Shown here piece by piece: positions 50,143 through 59,271 of a stretch of DNA of 64,000 nt. The notes under the pieces are model-generated. The model was not told the DNA's origin. It saw only the letters and a program-made list of their open reading frames with translations, and did not search any database. Origin of the DNA: Velamenicoccus sp964471325 (GTDB lineage: Bacteria > Omnitrophota > Gorgyraeia > Velamenicoccales > Velamenicoccaceae); the NCBI GenBank assembly GCA_964471325.1, contig CAYYFL010000002.1, forward strand, positions 1-64,000. The letters run 5' to 3'. The position numbers were made by a program, and so were the translations under genes. The first letter of the stretch is position 1. Every line of letters begins with the position of its first letter.

Positions 50143-50624
50143 CTAAAGGTCCCTCCCTCGCATTCAGGGCATTGACTTTCGATAAACTCGAGCGACTTCG
50201 CTATGTCCTCAAAAGGCGGCAGGCCTGCGGCCGCAGTCTCCACATACTCGAAAAATACATCCCCGTACCTATCCGTGATGAAAAGGGCGGCGAAGGCCTC
50301 CCTGTCGGCAAAAGAGATGAATTGGCGCAACACCTTCATCTTCTCGTCCGAAAGGACGACAAACGAAAGACGATGCGCCTCATACAAAGCGCCGACGACC
50401 TCCGGACAGGCGGGACAGACGACGGCGATAACGGCGTTTTGCTGCCTGATGGCGGCCGCGGCCTCGTCGAGCCGCATCAAAAAATCCAGGTCCGGCCGCG
50501 TCATGAAAAACAGGACCAGGTTCTTTTTGCGTTTATAACTCGAGGAGTCGAACATCTCGCCGTCTTTAGCCTGGAGATGGAACAGGGGAATGATGCTGCG
50601 TTCCGGAACAAGGGATTTCGCCAT
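50139..50624 (-). CDS. Peroxiredoxin/redoxin-like protein with atypical cysteines
   Basis: A 161-residue AhpC/TSA-like thioredoxin fold (FHLQAKDGEMFDSSSYKRKKNLVLFF in part; LSDEKMKVLRQF; ITDRYGDVFFEYV). The usual peroxidatic TxxC position after the first strand-helix is occupied by MTRPDLDF, with no Cys; the cysteines present are CPACPE mid-protein and CPEC near the end. It is likely a non-peroxidase member. Ends four bases into the ABC ATPase gene. Confidence 0.75.
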   Translation of the reverse strand: MAKSLVPERSIIPLFHLQAKDGEMFDSSSYKRKKNLVLFFMTRPDLDFLMRLDEAAAAIRQQNAVIAVVCPACPEVVGALYEAHRLSFVVLSDEKMKVLRQFISFADREAFAALFITDRYGDVFFEYVETAAAGLPPFEDIAKSLEFIESQCPECEGGTFR

Positions 50625-50657
50625 GCACGCCTCCGACGGCGTTTCCGTAGTTTCTCT

Positions 50658-51449
50658 TTAGGAAAGGCCCGGCGCACAAAGAGACGCAGCGATCGTTGCA
50701 AAGGCGCGCTCGCTCAAATCCTTGCGCGCAAACTCCTTCTCGCTGCCGCCGGACAAAGAGATCGTTTCATGGACGACCACATCCACATCGATCGAACGGT
50801 GGCCCAAGAGACGGAAAAAATGATCCATGAACGTCATCTCTCCGTACCAGTAGACCTGCCCGCGGTTCTCAGGCGTCAAAGGCTGGCCGTCAAGGGTGCG
50901 GTAGCGCAACGTCACGGGAACGACGCCGCAGCCCGCTTTCAGGGGCGCTTCAAAAAAAGCCGATTTGAATGGCAGGAGCTTATCTCCGTTCGTCGACGTC
51001 CCCTCCGGAAAGAAAAGGACATTTACCCCCTGACGCAGGACGCCGGCAATATCATCGATATACTCGCTGATATGGTTCTTCCTTTGCCTGTCGATGAAAA
51101 GGGTCCCCGACAATTCAGTCATGGCCCCGATCAAAGGCCAGCGCTTCAACTCGCTCTTGCTGGTATAAATAAGGGGGGAAAGCGCCCCCAGGACAAAACC
51201 ATCGAGATAACCGACGTGGTTGCTGACCAAAAACAGGCCGCCGGCCGGCGGCCACCCAGCCCCCACAAGGCGCATGCGCACGCCAATCAGGCGCACGAAG
51301 CATGAGGCGAGCGCCCGATTCAGGCAAGCGATCGGAACCCACCGCCTCTTCGGTCTCAAGACAAAAAAACTCAACCGCACAAGACAGGCGGCCAGGAGAA
51401 AAACGATAAAACACACGACACACGGGATCAGCTTGAGTAAACGCCTCAT
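50658..51449 (-). CDS. 1-acyl-glycerol-3-phosphate acyltransferase family (PlsC/OlsA)
   Basis: A 263-residue membrane acyltransferase: hydrophobic N-terminus, NHVGYLDGF (HX4D catalytic motif), FIDRQRKN and FPEGTSTNGD. Its start overlaps the stop of the OlsB-like gene. The pair matches the ornithine-lipid pathway, where the second enzyme acylates lyso-ornithine lipid; a general PlsC role is an alternative. Confidence 0.88.
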   Translation of the reverse strand: MRRLLKLIPCVVCFIVFLLAACLVRLSFFVLRPKRRWVPIACLNRALASCFVRLIGVRMRLVGAGWPPAGGLFLVSNHVGYLDGFVLGALSPLIYTSKSELKRWPLIGAMTELSGTLFIDRQRKNHISEYIDDIAGVLRQGVNVLFFPEGTSTNGDKLLPFKSAFFEAPLKAGCGVVPVTLRYRTLDGQPLTPENRGQVYWYGEMTFMDHFFRLLGHRSIDVDVVVHETISLSGGSEKEFARKDLSERAFATIAASLCAPGLS

Positions 51450-52198
51450 GCGTCCTTTCTCGGACGCATGCGATCCACATATGCCGAAGAGATCTTGTCC
51501 ATTTCCAGGAGCATGAAAAAATCGACTGTGCCGAATTCTTCGTCAAAGACAGGCTCGCCGCAGACAAAGGCGCCGAATTTGAGATATGAACGGACCAGAG
51601 AGGGAATCTTGAGCATGACTTGCTTCTCGCGTCCCTCAACGCTGCAATGCCGGTCGAGCCGGCCGAAGGCCTTGGCTGCCGCCGGGCGCACACGCAGGGC
51701 CGCAGGAGCAAAATGATCGCGCTTGAGCAAAGCAAAGATAGCGCTGACATCCGCGGCATCCGTCGTATAGACGCTGGGGCAACCCGTAATATACTTGACG
51801 CGATGCCGACGGACATAATCGATAATTCCAGCCCAAAGGAGCATGACGATCGCATGGCGGCGGTATTCCTTATGAACACAGGACCGACCCATTTCAAGAA
51901 TTTCGTCCTTGATGCCCTTAAGATTGGAAAGATCGAATTCATTCTCGGCGTAGAACTTCCCCGACGGCCCCAGCCGCCGGCCCAACAAAAGCCGGTAAGT
52001 TCCAATGACCGATTTTTTCGCTTTATCGATGATAAGGATGTGGTCGCAGATATCGTCGAAGGCGTCGCAGTCCAATCCGCGCGCGTAAGAAGCCTCCAGC
52101 CCTTTCTTCATCTCAAGGTTAAACACCTCGAAACGAAGGCGCTGGGCGGATTCGATCTCTTCTTTTGACGATGCCAGCTTGATCTCGAAATCGTTCAT
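51446..52198 (-). CDS. GNAT acyltransferase, OlsB-like (ornithine-acyl carrier protein N-acyltransferase)
   Basis: A 250-residue protein: the LRFEVFNLEMKKGLEAS and CDHILIID blocks, IGTYRLLLGR, and EMGRSCVHKEYRRHAIVMLLWAGI in part mark the hemolysin-like/OlsB acetyltransferase group. It would transfer 3-hydroxyacyl from ACP to an amino group, giving lyso-ornithine lipid. Coupled to the PlsC-type gene, supporting the pathway call. The aminated head group is not provable from sequence. Confidence 0.82.
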   Translation of the reverse strand: MNDFEIKLASSKEEIESAQRLRFEVFNLEMKKGLEASYARGLDCDAFDDICDHILIIDKAKKSVIGTYRLLLGRRLGPSGKFYAENEFDLSNLKGIKDEILEMGRSCVHKEYRRHAIVMLLWAGIIDYVRRHRVKYITGCPSVYTTDAADVSAIFALLKRDHFAPAALRVRPAAAKAFGRLDRHCSVEGREKQVMLKIPSLVRSYLKFGAFVCGEPVFDEEFGTVDFFMLLEMDKISSAYVDRMRPRKDA

Positions 52199-52322
52199 GA
52201 CAGGACAGAAACAGCCGCTCCGGACGATGGAGCCTCCACCAGATGAACCCAGAAAAAACGGGAAAAACTGACATCACCCTTCTCGCTTGACGCCCCCCGT
52301 ACAGCCGCAGCAAGCTGCAGCC

Positions 52323-52835
52323 TCACCTATGAAAACGGGGCCACCACCGGGGCGTGGCACGGACATAGGCGACGTACTGATCGCCGAACCGAACGGTCAG
52401 GGATCTTTCTTCTACCAGGACAAAAAAATGCATGATAAAAAAAATAGCCGCCGCGTAAACCAGGATACCCCAGGAGCCGAGCAGGAAACTGCTTCCGAGA
52501 AGAAAGATCACAGTCCCCAAGACCATAGGGTTGCGCACATAGCGATAAGGCCCGATGGAAACAAGCTTTTTGGGATGAAAATACGGCAGCGGCGTCCCTT
52601 GCCCCTTTTTGATGAAGAGCATCACGCACCAAACAGCCAAAGCATATCCCAGAAGGGAGACGGGGCCGCCAAGCCACTTCAGAAACATGCTATGAAAACC
52701 GCCGATCTTCGGGTCGATAAAGCGATGGATGAGATACGGGCATCCGATCCACAGACACATGATGAAACTGCCGCCGATCAAAAAAGTCTTAAGGCCGTTA
52801 TTCCTCTCTTCCCTGTCGCAAATATTGATGAACAT
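52323..52835 (-). CDS. Isoprenylcysteine methyltransferase-like membrane methyltransferase (PEMT/ICMT family)
   Basis: A 170-residue integral membrane protein with four or five helices. The C-terminal signature GPYRYVRNPMVLGT, EERSLTVRFGDQYVAYV is that of the PEMT/ICMT/NnrU group of SAM-dependent membrane methyltransferases. Substrate unknown; phospholipid methylation is possible. AAGGAG lies six bases before the ATG. The 124-base gap to olsB shows no feature. Confidence 0.85.
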   Translation of the reverse strand: MFINICDREERNNGLKTFLIGGSFIMCLWIGCPYLIHRFIDPKIGGFHSMFLKWLGGPVSLLGYALAVWCVMLFIKKGQGTPLPYFHPKKLVSIGPYRYVRNPMVLGTVIFLLGSSFLLGSWGILVYAAAIFFIMHFFVLVEERSLTVRFGDQYVAYVRATPRWWPRFHR

Positions 52836-52888
52836 GACAATCTCCTTGCCTAAAATATTCCGGCGGCAAAAGAATGAACTGTGCGAAT

Positions 52889-52928
52889 TTAAAAAAACCG
52901 CAAAGCCTCTCTTCTTCAGCCTTGCGGT
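52889..52928 (-). terminator. Intrinsic terminator after the cyclophilin gene
   Basis: On the minus strand ACCGCAAGGCT pairs (two wobbles) with AGGCTTTGCGGT, then seven T. It separates the cyclophilin from the methyltransferase gene. Confidence 0.8.
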
Positions 52929-53021
52929 CAGTCTCAATCTAAAAGCATATCGCGTTCTTGCATCACAAAATACAAGTGTCTTGCTTGAAAATTGTCGGGC
53001 CGGATGTTCACGATGCCGGTC

Positions 53022-53579
53022 TCATGGCTGGCCTTCCACAACGGCCTTAAGGATCTTCTGCTCCTGGAGCGGCCTGTCGGAACCGTCCACAGATGTTGCG
53101 GCTATCTTCTCGACAACGTCATAACCGCCAATGACACGGCCAAAAATCGTATGGTGCATATTCAGCCACGGCGTGGCGGCCACGGTGATAAAAAACTGGC
53201 TGCCATTGGTCCCCGGTCCGGCATTGGCCATGGCGAGCAGCCCCGGCGCATCAAAGGCAACGTCCTTGCTGACCTCATCCTCAAAGGGTTTTCCGAAGAT
53301 GGAGGCGCCGCCGGCGCCCGTCCCCGTCGGATCCCCGCCCTGGATCATAAACCCCTTGATCACCCTGTGAAAGACCACGCCGTCATAATATCCTTTTTGG
53401 ACCAGGCCGACAAAATTCTTACAGGCCAAAGGGGCCACATCATCGAACAGTTCGAGTTCGATATTTCCCTGGTTCGTCTCTAAGACGACTCGTGTCTTGT
53501 GCGGGGATGTCTCTTGGGCTCTTGACGTCATCGTTAAACAGAACACACACAGCCATGCGAGGAACAGGCGTTTTCCCAT
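53022..53579 (-). CDS. Periplasmic cyclophilin-type peptidyl-prolyl isomerase
   Basis: A 185-residue PpiA-like enzyme: signal peptide (LFLAWLCVFCLTMTSRA), then NQGNIELELFDDVAPLACKNFVGL in part, FHRVIKGFMIQGGDPTGTG, GSQFFITVAATPWL and VFGRVIGGYDVVEKI. The catalytic Arg/Phe/Gln residues are present. GGAGG precedes the ATG. Monocistronic, ending in a terminator. Confidence 0.94.
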   Translation of the reverse strand: MGKRLFLAWLCVFCLTMTSRAQETSPHKTRVVLETNQGNIELELFDDVAPLACKNFVGLVQKGYYDGVVFHRVIKGFMIQGGDPTGTGAGGASIFGKPFEDEVSKDVAFDAPGLLAMANAGPGTNGSQFFITVAATPWLNMHHTIFGRVIGGYDVVEKIAATSVDGSDRPLQEQKILKAVVEGQP

Positions 53580-53591
53580 GCGTTCCTCCTC

Positions 53592-53963
53592 TCAAACCAC
53601 AGGCAGATTGAAAATTTCATCGATTTCTTCGAGTTGTATGGGTTTATGGATGAATAGATCTCCGCCGAGTTTCTGGACAATCCCGCTGTCGACAGCCGGG
53701 AAACCGGAAATAAGGACGATCCTGGCTTCCGGGTTTCTCTGACGCGCCCTCTCGACCAACTCCAGGCCCGTAAGATCCGGCATGCTGCAATCCAAGAGGA
53801 AGTAATCAAATTTGTCCTTTTCGATGAGCCTCTGGGCTTCCTGACCGTCAAAAGCAGCCGCCACCTTCATTTTCTTCCTCTCAAGGTACCTCTTGAGATA
53901 AAGGCAGGTGTCTTTTTCATCGTCAGCAACCAGGACTTTTCTCGAAAGAGGCATGTCATTCAT
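53592..53963 (-). CDS. Single-domain response regulator (CheY-like), leaderless
   Basis: A 123-residue receiver: ADDEKDT acidic pair, phospho-acceptor in YFLLDCSMPDLTG, Ser/Thr switch in VLISGFPA and the Lys in FIHKPIQ. No output domain. Its promoter lies so close that transcription should begin at or next to the ATG (53963), and no ribosome binding site is seen. No kinase lies nearby. Confidence 0.88.
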   Translation of the reverse strand: MNDMPLSRKVLVADDEKDTCLYLKRYLERKKMKVAAAFDGQEAQRLIEKDKFDYFLLDCSMPDLTGLELVERARQRNPEARIVLISGFPAVDSGIVQKLGGDLFIHKPIQLEEIDEIFNLPVV

Positions 53964-53970
53964 GAAAAAT

Positions 53971-53998
53971 ATTCTACTATGCCGCTGAAATATTGCAA
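53971..53998 (-). promoter_or_regulatory. Promoter of the leaderless receiver gene
   Basis: TTGCAA (53993-53998), 16-bp spacer, TAGAAT (53971-53976), only seven bases before the ATG. The rest of 53999-54184 has no gene. Confidence 0.65.
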
Positions 53999-54184
53999 GG
54001 CTAATCTCGGCGGTCCGGCCGGATCCCAAAAAAGTGCGGCGCCTCACGCAACGGAAGAAAAAATCGGAACAATCCTGATCGGACCGGCTTCAAACACCCC
54101 CTGCCATCAGGAGCACAAACAGACCCCCAAAAAACCACAAAGGAAACCGAGCGGACGATCCAAGCAACGTTCTCTTCGCGACCC

Positions 54185-55300
54185 TTACGGTCTCTTTTCC
54201 CAAGCAACGTTGACTTCGCCTCTTCTGAACTTCATGAAAGCGACGACAGCCGCCCAATGCGAAATACAAAATTCGTAGGGGCCGAGCAAGATCCCTGCGC
54301 CCCTTTTTGATCCAGTTCCCAGGAAGGCCAAAAGGTAAAAGACGGCCTGGAAAGCGAAGAAGGCCGAGAAAAAAGGCCCCCGGCGCAAAAGGAACGCGTT
54401 GGAGAAAAAAAGAACCGGCAAAAAATAAGGAACGATCAACCTCAGGAGCTTGTGCGAAATCATCTGAAAAGCGATCTTGCTCTTGGCAGGGATAAGCAAC
54501 TCAGGCATCAAGGCAAAAATCTGCATTTGCCCCGCAAAGACGCCCACCTTCCGGATGAATTCCTGCGGCACCATCTCGGCCGCCATGCCGTAGGCCTTGG
54601 CCGCAGGCTCAAAAACAACCCTTTTGCCAACGGCAACGGCATTCATCAACGTGTAGGTATCTTCCAGGACCACGTCAGGCAGATAGTGAAAAAACTCTTT
54701 GCGCACGGCATAAATCCCGTCCGCCGCCTCAAGAATAGAGCCGATATTGCCTTCCAGGCGGCGCAGCCATCTTTCATAGAACCAAGAGAAACCGAGACGC
54801 CGGAGGTCCCCTCCGGGGATAAGATCGCCGCTGACGGCGCCGACCTCCCCGTCGGCGAATGACCGCACAAGATTCCTGATGGCGTCTCTGGCGAACCTCT
54901 GGCGGGTATCGGCAAAAATATAGATGTCGCCCTTGGCGTCCTTGGCCATCTTGTTGAGCATGGCGGCTTTACCGAGATGCTGAAAAGAAACCGTGTAGCG
55001 GATGCTTTTTTCTTCGGCGAGACGCTTGATGGCACGGTAGGTTTCGTCCGTTGATCCGTCCGAGCCGACCATGATCTCCAACTTATCCCTGGGATAGTCC
55101 GACTCCAGAAGGTTTGCGACCTTGACTTCGATATGCCCGGCTTCATTATGCGCCGACACGAAAACCGTCACCGACGGCAAGATATCCGCCTTCTTGACGC
55201 GGCCGGACGACGTCAGTTGCATCAACAGCAAGAGTAACGGATAACCCAGGTAGGCGTAAACGACGAGCACCAGGCTGAAATAAAAAATGAAACTGAACAT
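54185..55300 (-). CDS. Family 2 glycosyltransferase, membrane-bound
   Basis: A 371-residue processive-type GT2: N-terminal membrane helix, GT-A domain with VTVFVSAHNEAGHIEVKVAN in part, GSDGSTDETY, the metal motif FADTRQR, the acceptor-site acid in VLEDTYTLMN and RKVGVFAGQ, then three C-terminal helices. Resembles PgaC/hyaluronan-synthase-like enzymes. Last gene of the polysaccharide cluster. GGGAG precedes ATG 55300. Confidence 0.9.
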   Translation of the reverse strand: MFSFIFYFSLVLVVYAYLGYPLLLLLMQLTSSGRVKKADILPSVTVFVSAHNEAGHIEVKVANLLESDYPRDKLEIMVGSDGSTDETYRAIKRLAEEKSIRYTVSFQHLGKAAMLNKMAKDAKGDIYIFADTRQRFARDAIRNLVRSFADGEVGAVSGDLIPGGDLRRLGFSWFYERWLRRLEGNIGSILEAADGIYAVRKEFFHYLPDVVLEDTYTLMNAVAVGKRVVFEPAAKAYGMAAEMVPQEFIRKVGVFAGQMQIFALMPELLIPAKSKIAFQMISHKLLRLIVPYFLPVLFFSNAFLLRRGPFFSAFFAFQAVFYLLAFLGTGSKRGAGILLGPYEFCISHWAAVVAFMKFRRGEVNVAWEKRP

Positions 55301-55349
55301 ATTTTCTCTCCCTGTCCTGCGGGAACGCACCGTCCCCGCCCCTCCCGGC

Positions 55350-56192
55350 TTACCTTGCGCCCCTCGCCCCGCCGGCCAAAAACGCCGCGCGGCGGAACCT
55401 GTCGTAAACCTGATAGCCCAGTGCCCGCCTCAAGGAAGACCTCGTTCTTTCCATGGCCTGGACGCGCAAAGACGGAAAACCGCCCACGATGGACTTGAAG
55501 GTATTGAGCCCATAGCCCTTCCTGACGGGGAAACGCCGCAAAAGGAACATATGCTCATCAAGAAAATCGTTATAGCCTGTGTCTAAAGCGCAAACGGCCC
55601 TGAACCCGACATCGCGAGCGATGGTCAGGACTTGCTTGTTATAAAAACCGTTGGGGATGGCCAAAAAATCAACCCGCTTGCGCGTGTACTTTTCTAACAC
55701 CTGCTTGGAAAGAATGAGTTCGTTGAGCACCGCGTAATTGCTCTGTCCCGTCAGGAAAGCGTGCGACATCCCGTGAGAGCCGATGTCCATGCCGCCCTTC
55801 GCCAACTCATAGATCATCGTCCAGTCCATCCGGCCGGGCTTGCCGATCTCGTTAACGACGATGAAGAATGTCGCGCTGAAACCAGCCTCTCTTAAGATCG
55901 GAAAGACAAAATCGAAATGGCTCCTGTCCCCGTCGTCAAAGGTCAGGACAACTTTTTTGCGCGTATCTCCTGTCACCTCTTCGGGTTTCAGGGGGCGGCC
56001 GTCGGTCCTTTTTTCTCCTCTGACATATTCGCGTTCCGCCAGAAGGCGGGCCAGCGACACGCACGCATAACCGTTGTGGTGGAGATATTCCATTTGCCGG
56101 CGAAAATCATCCTGCAGAACATTGAGGCCGCTGCAGGCGGCATCCGGCGAGGGACAACAGTCATGATAAAGCAAGACAGGGATCTTGTTCAT
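55350..56192 (-). CDS. Polysaccharide deacetylase (NodB/CE4)
   Basis: A 280-residue CE4 enzyme: IPVLLYHDCCPS, the metal/catalytic motif LTFDDGDRSHFDFV, and GSHGMSHAFL supplying the two His. No signal peptide is apparent, so export or a cytoplasmic action is unclear. One of two deacetylases in the cluster, flanking a beta-repeat protein. The start at 56192 lacks a good ribosome binding site. Confidence 0.88.
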   Translation of the reverse strand: MNKIPVLLYHDCCPSPDAACSGLNVLQDDFRRQMEYLHHNGYACVSLARLLAEREYVRGEKRTDGRPLKPEEVTGDTRKKVVLTFDDGDRSHFDFVFPILREAGFSATFFIVVNEIGKPGRMDWTMIYELAKGGMDIGSHGMSHAFLTGQSNYAVLNELILSKQVLEKYTRKRVDFLAIPNGFYNKQVLTIARDVGFRAVCALDTGYNDFLDEHMFLLRRFPVRKGYGLNTFKSIVGGFPSLRVQAMERTRSSLRRALGYQVYDRFRRAAFLAGGARGAR

Positions 56193-56238
56193 GGATATCT
56201 TAGTATACAATTTTTATGCCGCAAAAGCTACGGCCGTC

Positions 56239-57336
56239 TTACCACCTGCGGCCATAACCCAAAAATACCGCGCTGCCGTCCGACCTTTTCAGCAGACGCA
56301 AAAAAGCCTCGCCGCCCCCTATTTTCCCGGAAAGAGTGACCGCAACGCCCAGAGGTTCGCCGCGAGGAACTGTCAACTCGATCTCCGCCGTGACGCCGTT
56401 TTTCAAGCGCGCATATCCCCCAAACGCCATTCGCGAACGACAACCTTCCTTGTGCGTCAGCTCAAAACTAAACCCGTGCGTCTTGTCAAACCGCCACTTT
56501 CCGAAAAAGGTCAGCTTTTTCTGCCGCGGCTGGACCGCTCCCCCAAGGACAAAAACCAGCCTGTCCGAGAACGCGTGCTCCAGCGACGCCTCAAGATCAA
56601 TACGCGCAGAGGTATCTGCGGAATTGCCGTACGTCAAGCAATACGTCAGCCTGTCGCGACCGCCGACGACCCAGGAACCTTTAAATTCAAGCGACTGAGG
56701 GCTGCGGCCGGTCCCTGAAAAACGGTATGTCAGCTCATGATTCCTGTTGACCGCCCAGGAACCGCGGAACCGCAGGCGGTCGGGCGAACCCGACTCCCTC
56801 TCCACAAGAAAATTCAGGCGATTGCCCGTATCCACCTGCCATGAACCGCCGAACGTCAGCAGGGTTATCTTTTCCTTACCGTCTCGATCCCGGCCATTCA
56901 AAGTAAAAACGAGCTCGTGGCCTGAAGCGCTGAGCACCTCGGCCCCCAAAACCAGCTTGCCGCCTGCAATGTGACGGCTCCACTTATCCAAAGAAAGGAC
57001 AAGACGGTGCCCCGCATCCAGCGCCCAGCTCCCGCGGCATCTGACCTGTTGAGGCTCATCCTTGGCCACAGACCGCTTGACGTGATAGACAAGCTCGTTA
57101 TCCTTAGATATCTTGAACGTCCCATCCAGGACTTGCCGCAACCCTCCGCCGGTTAAGACCAGCCGTTGATGAGGATCGATCTCGTATTTGATATGTTCGG
57201 CAGGGCCGAAACCCTGTCCTTCAGGGCGGCCAAACCGGCGCCGCCCGGCATCAATCCCGAGCAGGTCTCCGCCGGTTGTTCTGTGCTTAGTTGAAGGACG
57301 AACCGCTGAAGCGTCAAGGGAGTTGATTTTTCTCAT
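56239..57336 (-). CDS. Unrecognised beta-hairpin repeat protein
   Basis: A 365-residue protein with no family I recognise. From about residue 70 it consists of some nine repeats of 28-31 residues, anchored at DGTF (71), RGSW (101), GAEV (131), GGSW (163), RGSW (191), KGSW (219), EASL (249), FGKW (278) and GGYA (306), each followed by a turn and a strand of the type ELVYHV/RLVLSL/ELTYRF. The pattern predicts a ladder of beta-hairpins (barrel or solenoid). No signal peptide or membrane helix is seen. It lies between two CE4 deacetylase genes, so it probably serves the polysaccharide as a scaffold or binder (inference). Confidence 0.6.
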   Translation of the reverse strand: MRKINSLDASAVRPSTKHRTTGGDLLGIDAGRRRFGRPEGQGFGPAEHIKYEIDPHQRLVLTGGGLRQVLDGTFKISKDNELVYHVKRSVAKDEPQQVRCRGSWALDAGHRLVLSLDKWSRHIAGGKLVLGAEVLSASGHELVFTLNGRDRDGKEKITLLTFGGSWQVDTGNRLNFLVERESGSPDRLRFRGSWAVNRNHELTYRFSGTGRSPQSLEFKGSWVVGGRDRLTYCLTYGNSADTSARIDLEASLEHAFSDRLVFVLGGAVQPRQKKLTFFGKWRFDKTHGFSFELTHKEGCRSRMAFGGYARLKNGVTAEIELTVPRGEPLGVAVTLSGKIGGGEAFLRLLKRSDGSAVFLGYGRRW

Positions 57337-57353
57337 CGCTTATCCGCCGGCTT

Positions 57354-58163
57354 TCAGGCATGCAGGACGCCGCAGGCGCCGGCCAATTTCTTGCGCAAAT
57401 CAAAAAGGGAATCCCTCCCGTCCACGCCGACGCGCCGCAACTCCAGAGGGTTGACTTTCGCACCGTTGATCCCACAGACGACAGTAAAAGCGGCCTTGAT
57501 GCCCAATCCTTTCAGGATCCTCAATGTCTCCCGGTTGTAGTCGCCGTAAGGATAACAGAAAATGGGCCTTGTCTCGCCTTCCTCGAACCATGAAGCCAAC
57601 GCCGCCGCTCCCTGCTCAATCTCGCTCTTCTGTTCCTCCGGCGACAACACACCCAAATGGGGATGATTCACCGTATGCGAACCGAACGTCACGCCGTTAC
57701 ATGCCATTTCTTTGACGGCCGACCAGCTCAGCATGTCCGGGCTCGGCAGATGCTGATAACGCGGCCTTTTTTTATCGGTCCCGATCATGCCCGTGATCAA
57801 AAAAATAGTCGCCGGCAGGCCGAATTCTTTCAAAACAGGGTAGGCATTCGTATAATTATCCCTGTAGCCGTCGTCAAAGGTAATGACGACCTTCGGCCTC
57901 CTGGAGCCGACGGCGGCGGATATGTCGCGTCCTGCGAGGACCCGCAGCAGATCATCCATGGACAAGACGTCGCAATTCTTGGCGAGATACTCCATCTGCC
58001 GGCGGAACACGGCGACAGGCACGGCCAGATCGTGGGGCGGCAGCTGGTCCGTGACGCGATGATACAAAAGAACGAGAAAGCCTTCCCGCCTTCTGAAAAA
58101 CGAAAAAAAATAAATGAGGGTGGTTACGAAGGAAACGAAATATCTCTTGGGAGATCCTGACAT
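57354..58163 (-). CDS. Polysaccharide deacetylase (NodB/CE4), membrane-anchored
   Basis: A 269-residue CE4 protein with an N-terminal membrane anchor (YFVSFVTTLIYFFSFF), then VLLYHRVTDQLPPHDLAV, the catalytic ITFDDGYRDNYTNAYPVL in part, GSHTVNHPHL with the metal His pair, and YPYGDYN. Closest in style to PgaB-like or peptidoglycan/GlcNAc deacetylases of exopolysaccharide loci. Confidence 0.9.
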   Translation of the reverse strand: MSGSPKRYFVSFVTTLIYFFSFFRRREGFLVLLYHRVTDQLPPHDLAVPVAVFRRQMEYLAKNCDVLSMDDLLRVLAGRDISAAVGSRRPKVVITFDDGYRDNYTNAYPVLKEFGLPATIFLITGMIGTDKKRPRYQHLPSPDMLSWSAVKEMACNGVTFGSHTVNHPHLGVLSPEEQKSEIEQGAAALASWFEEGETRPIFCYPYGDYNRETLRILKGLGIKAAFTVVCGINGAKVNPLELRRVGVDGRDSLFDLRKKLAGACGVLHA

Positions 58164-58254
58164 TTTCGCAAGATGCCGAGGTTTCTTCAGGATCGAAAAA
58201 CGGCTCCAAAAACGCCCCGCGGCAGAAAACTAATGGCCGGCGCGGCCCGCCGCC

Positions 58255-59199
58255 TCAACCCTGCTTGAAATACTCCACCGTCTTCTTTAATCCTTCCTCA
58301 AATCCCACAACGGGCCTGAATCCCAGGGACCGCCCGATCTTGGAAATATCGGCTCGGGTCCTGAAGATGTCGCCGGCCCTGACCGGTAAAAACCTGGGCC
58401 TGATCTTCTTGTGGAAAATCCTGTTCAGACTCTCGACGATATGCAAAACCGTGTTGTCCCTGCCGTTGGCAACATTGAAAACACCGTGCTTGATGCCCGG
58501 CGCGGCCGCGGCGAGGATATTGGCACTGACGACATTGTCGATATAAGTAAAATCGCGGGACTGCCTGCCTGTCCCGAAGACAGGCGGTTCTTCATCATGC
58601 ATGATGCAATGGATGAACTTGGGGATCACAACGGCATACTCATCGTCCAGGGCCTGCTTGGGCCCGAAGACGTTGAAATAACGCAGGACGACCGTCTCAA
58701 TGCCGAAGAATTCGGAATAAATGCGGCAGTAATATTCGCCGGCGAGCTTGCTTAAGGCGTAAGGGGAGATCGGCTTAGGACAAAAATCCTCTTTTTCGGG
58801 GAAGCGGTCGGCATCGCCGTAAACCGAGCTGGAGGATGCCAGGACAAAACGCTTCACCTGCTGGGCGGATGCCGCCTGCAGCATGTTGAGCGTCCCGCCG
58901 ATATTGACCTCATTGTAACTTTCGGGATACTTGAGGGACCGGGGCACGGAACGCAAGGCCGCCTGATGCAGGACATAATCCATGCCGCAGCAGGCGCGCT
59001 GGCAGGCGGCCTTGTCGCGGATATCTCCCCGGATGAGCTCGTATTGCTCAGGGCCCAGATCTTTGGCAAACGCCAGATTGGACTCCCTGCCCGAGACGAA
59101 ATTATCAAGGACCCTCACAAAATGACCCGCGGCGGCGAGTTTCTCGGCGATATTGGAACCAATAAAGCCTGCGCCGCCGGTGACCAGATACCTCGACAT
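58255..59199 (-). CDS. NAD-dependent epimerase (WbpP/GalE-like UDP-sugar 4-epimerase)
   Basis: A 314-residue short-chain dehydrogenase: GGAGFIGSNIAEKL, the Ser of SSSSVYGD, and the catalytic YALSK. FFGIETVVLRYFNVFGPKQ is typical of UDP-GlcNAc/GalNAc 4-epimerases. With the dehydrogenase upstream it can make UDP-uronic acid donors for the polysaccharide. Confidence 0.9.
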   Translation of the reverse strand: MSRYLVTGGAGFIGSNIAEKLAAAGHFVRVLDNFVSGRESNLAFAKDLGPEQYELIRGDIRDKAACQRACCGMDYVLHQAALRSVPRSLKYPESYNEVNIGGTLNMLQAASAQQVKRFVLASSSSVYGDADRFPEKEDFCPKPISPYALSKLAGEYYCRIYSEFFGIETVVLRYFNVFGPKQALDDEYAVVIPKFIHCIMHDEEPPVFGTGRQSRDFTYIDNVVSANILAAAAPGIKHGVFNVANGRDNTVLHIVESLNRIFHKKIRPRFLPVRAGDIFRTRADISKIGRSLGFRPVVGFEEGLKKTVEYFKQG

Positions 59200-59271
59200 G
59201 CAACCTCCTGATTTTATTCTTCCGACGGAAACAAAGCCGCCGGCCCCTGCCGGGAGGCGTCGCTTACGGCA

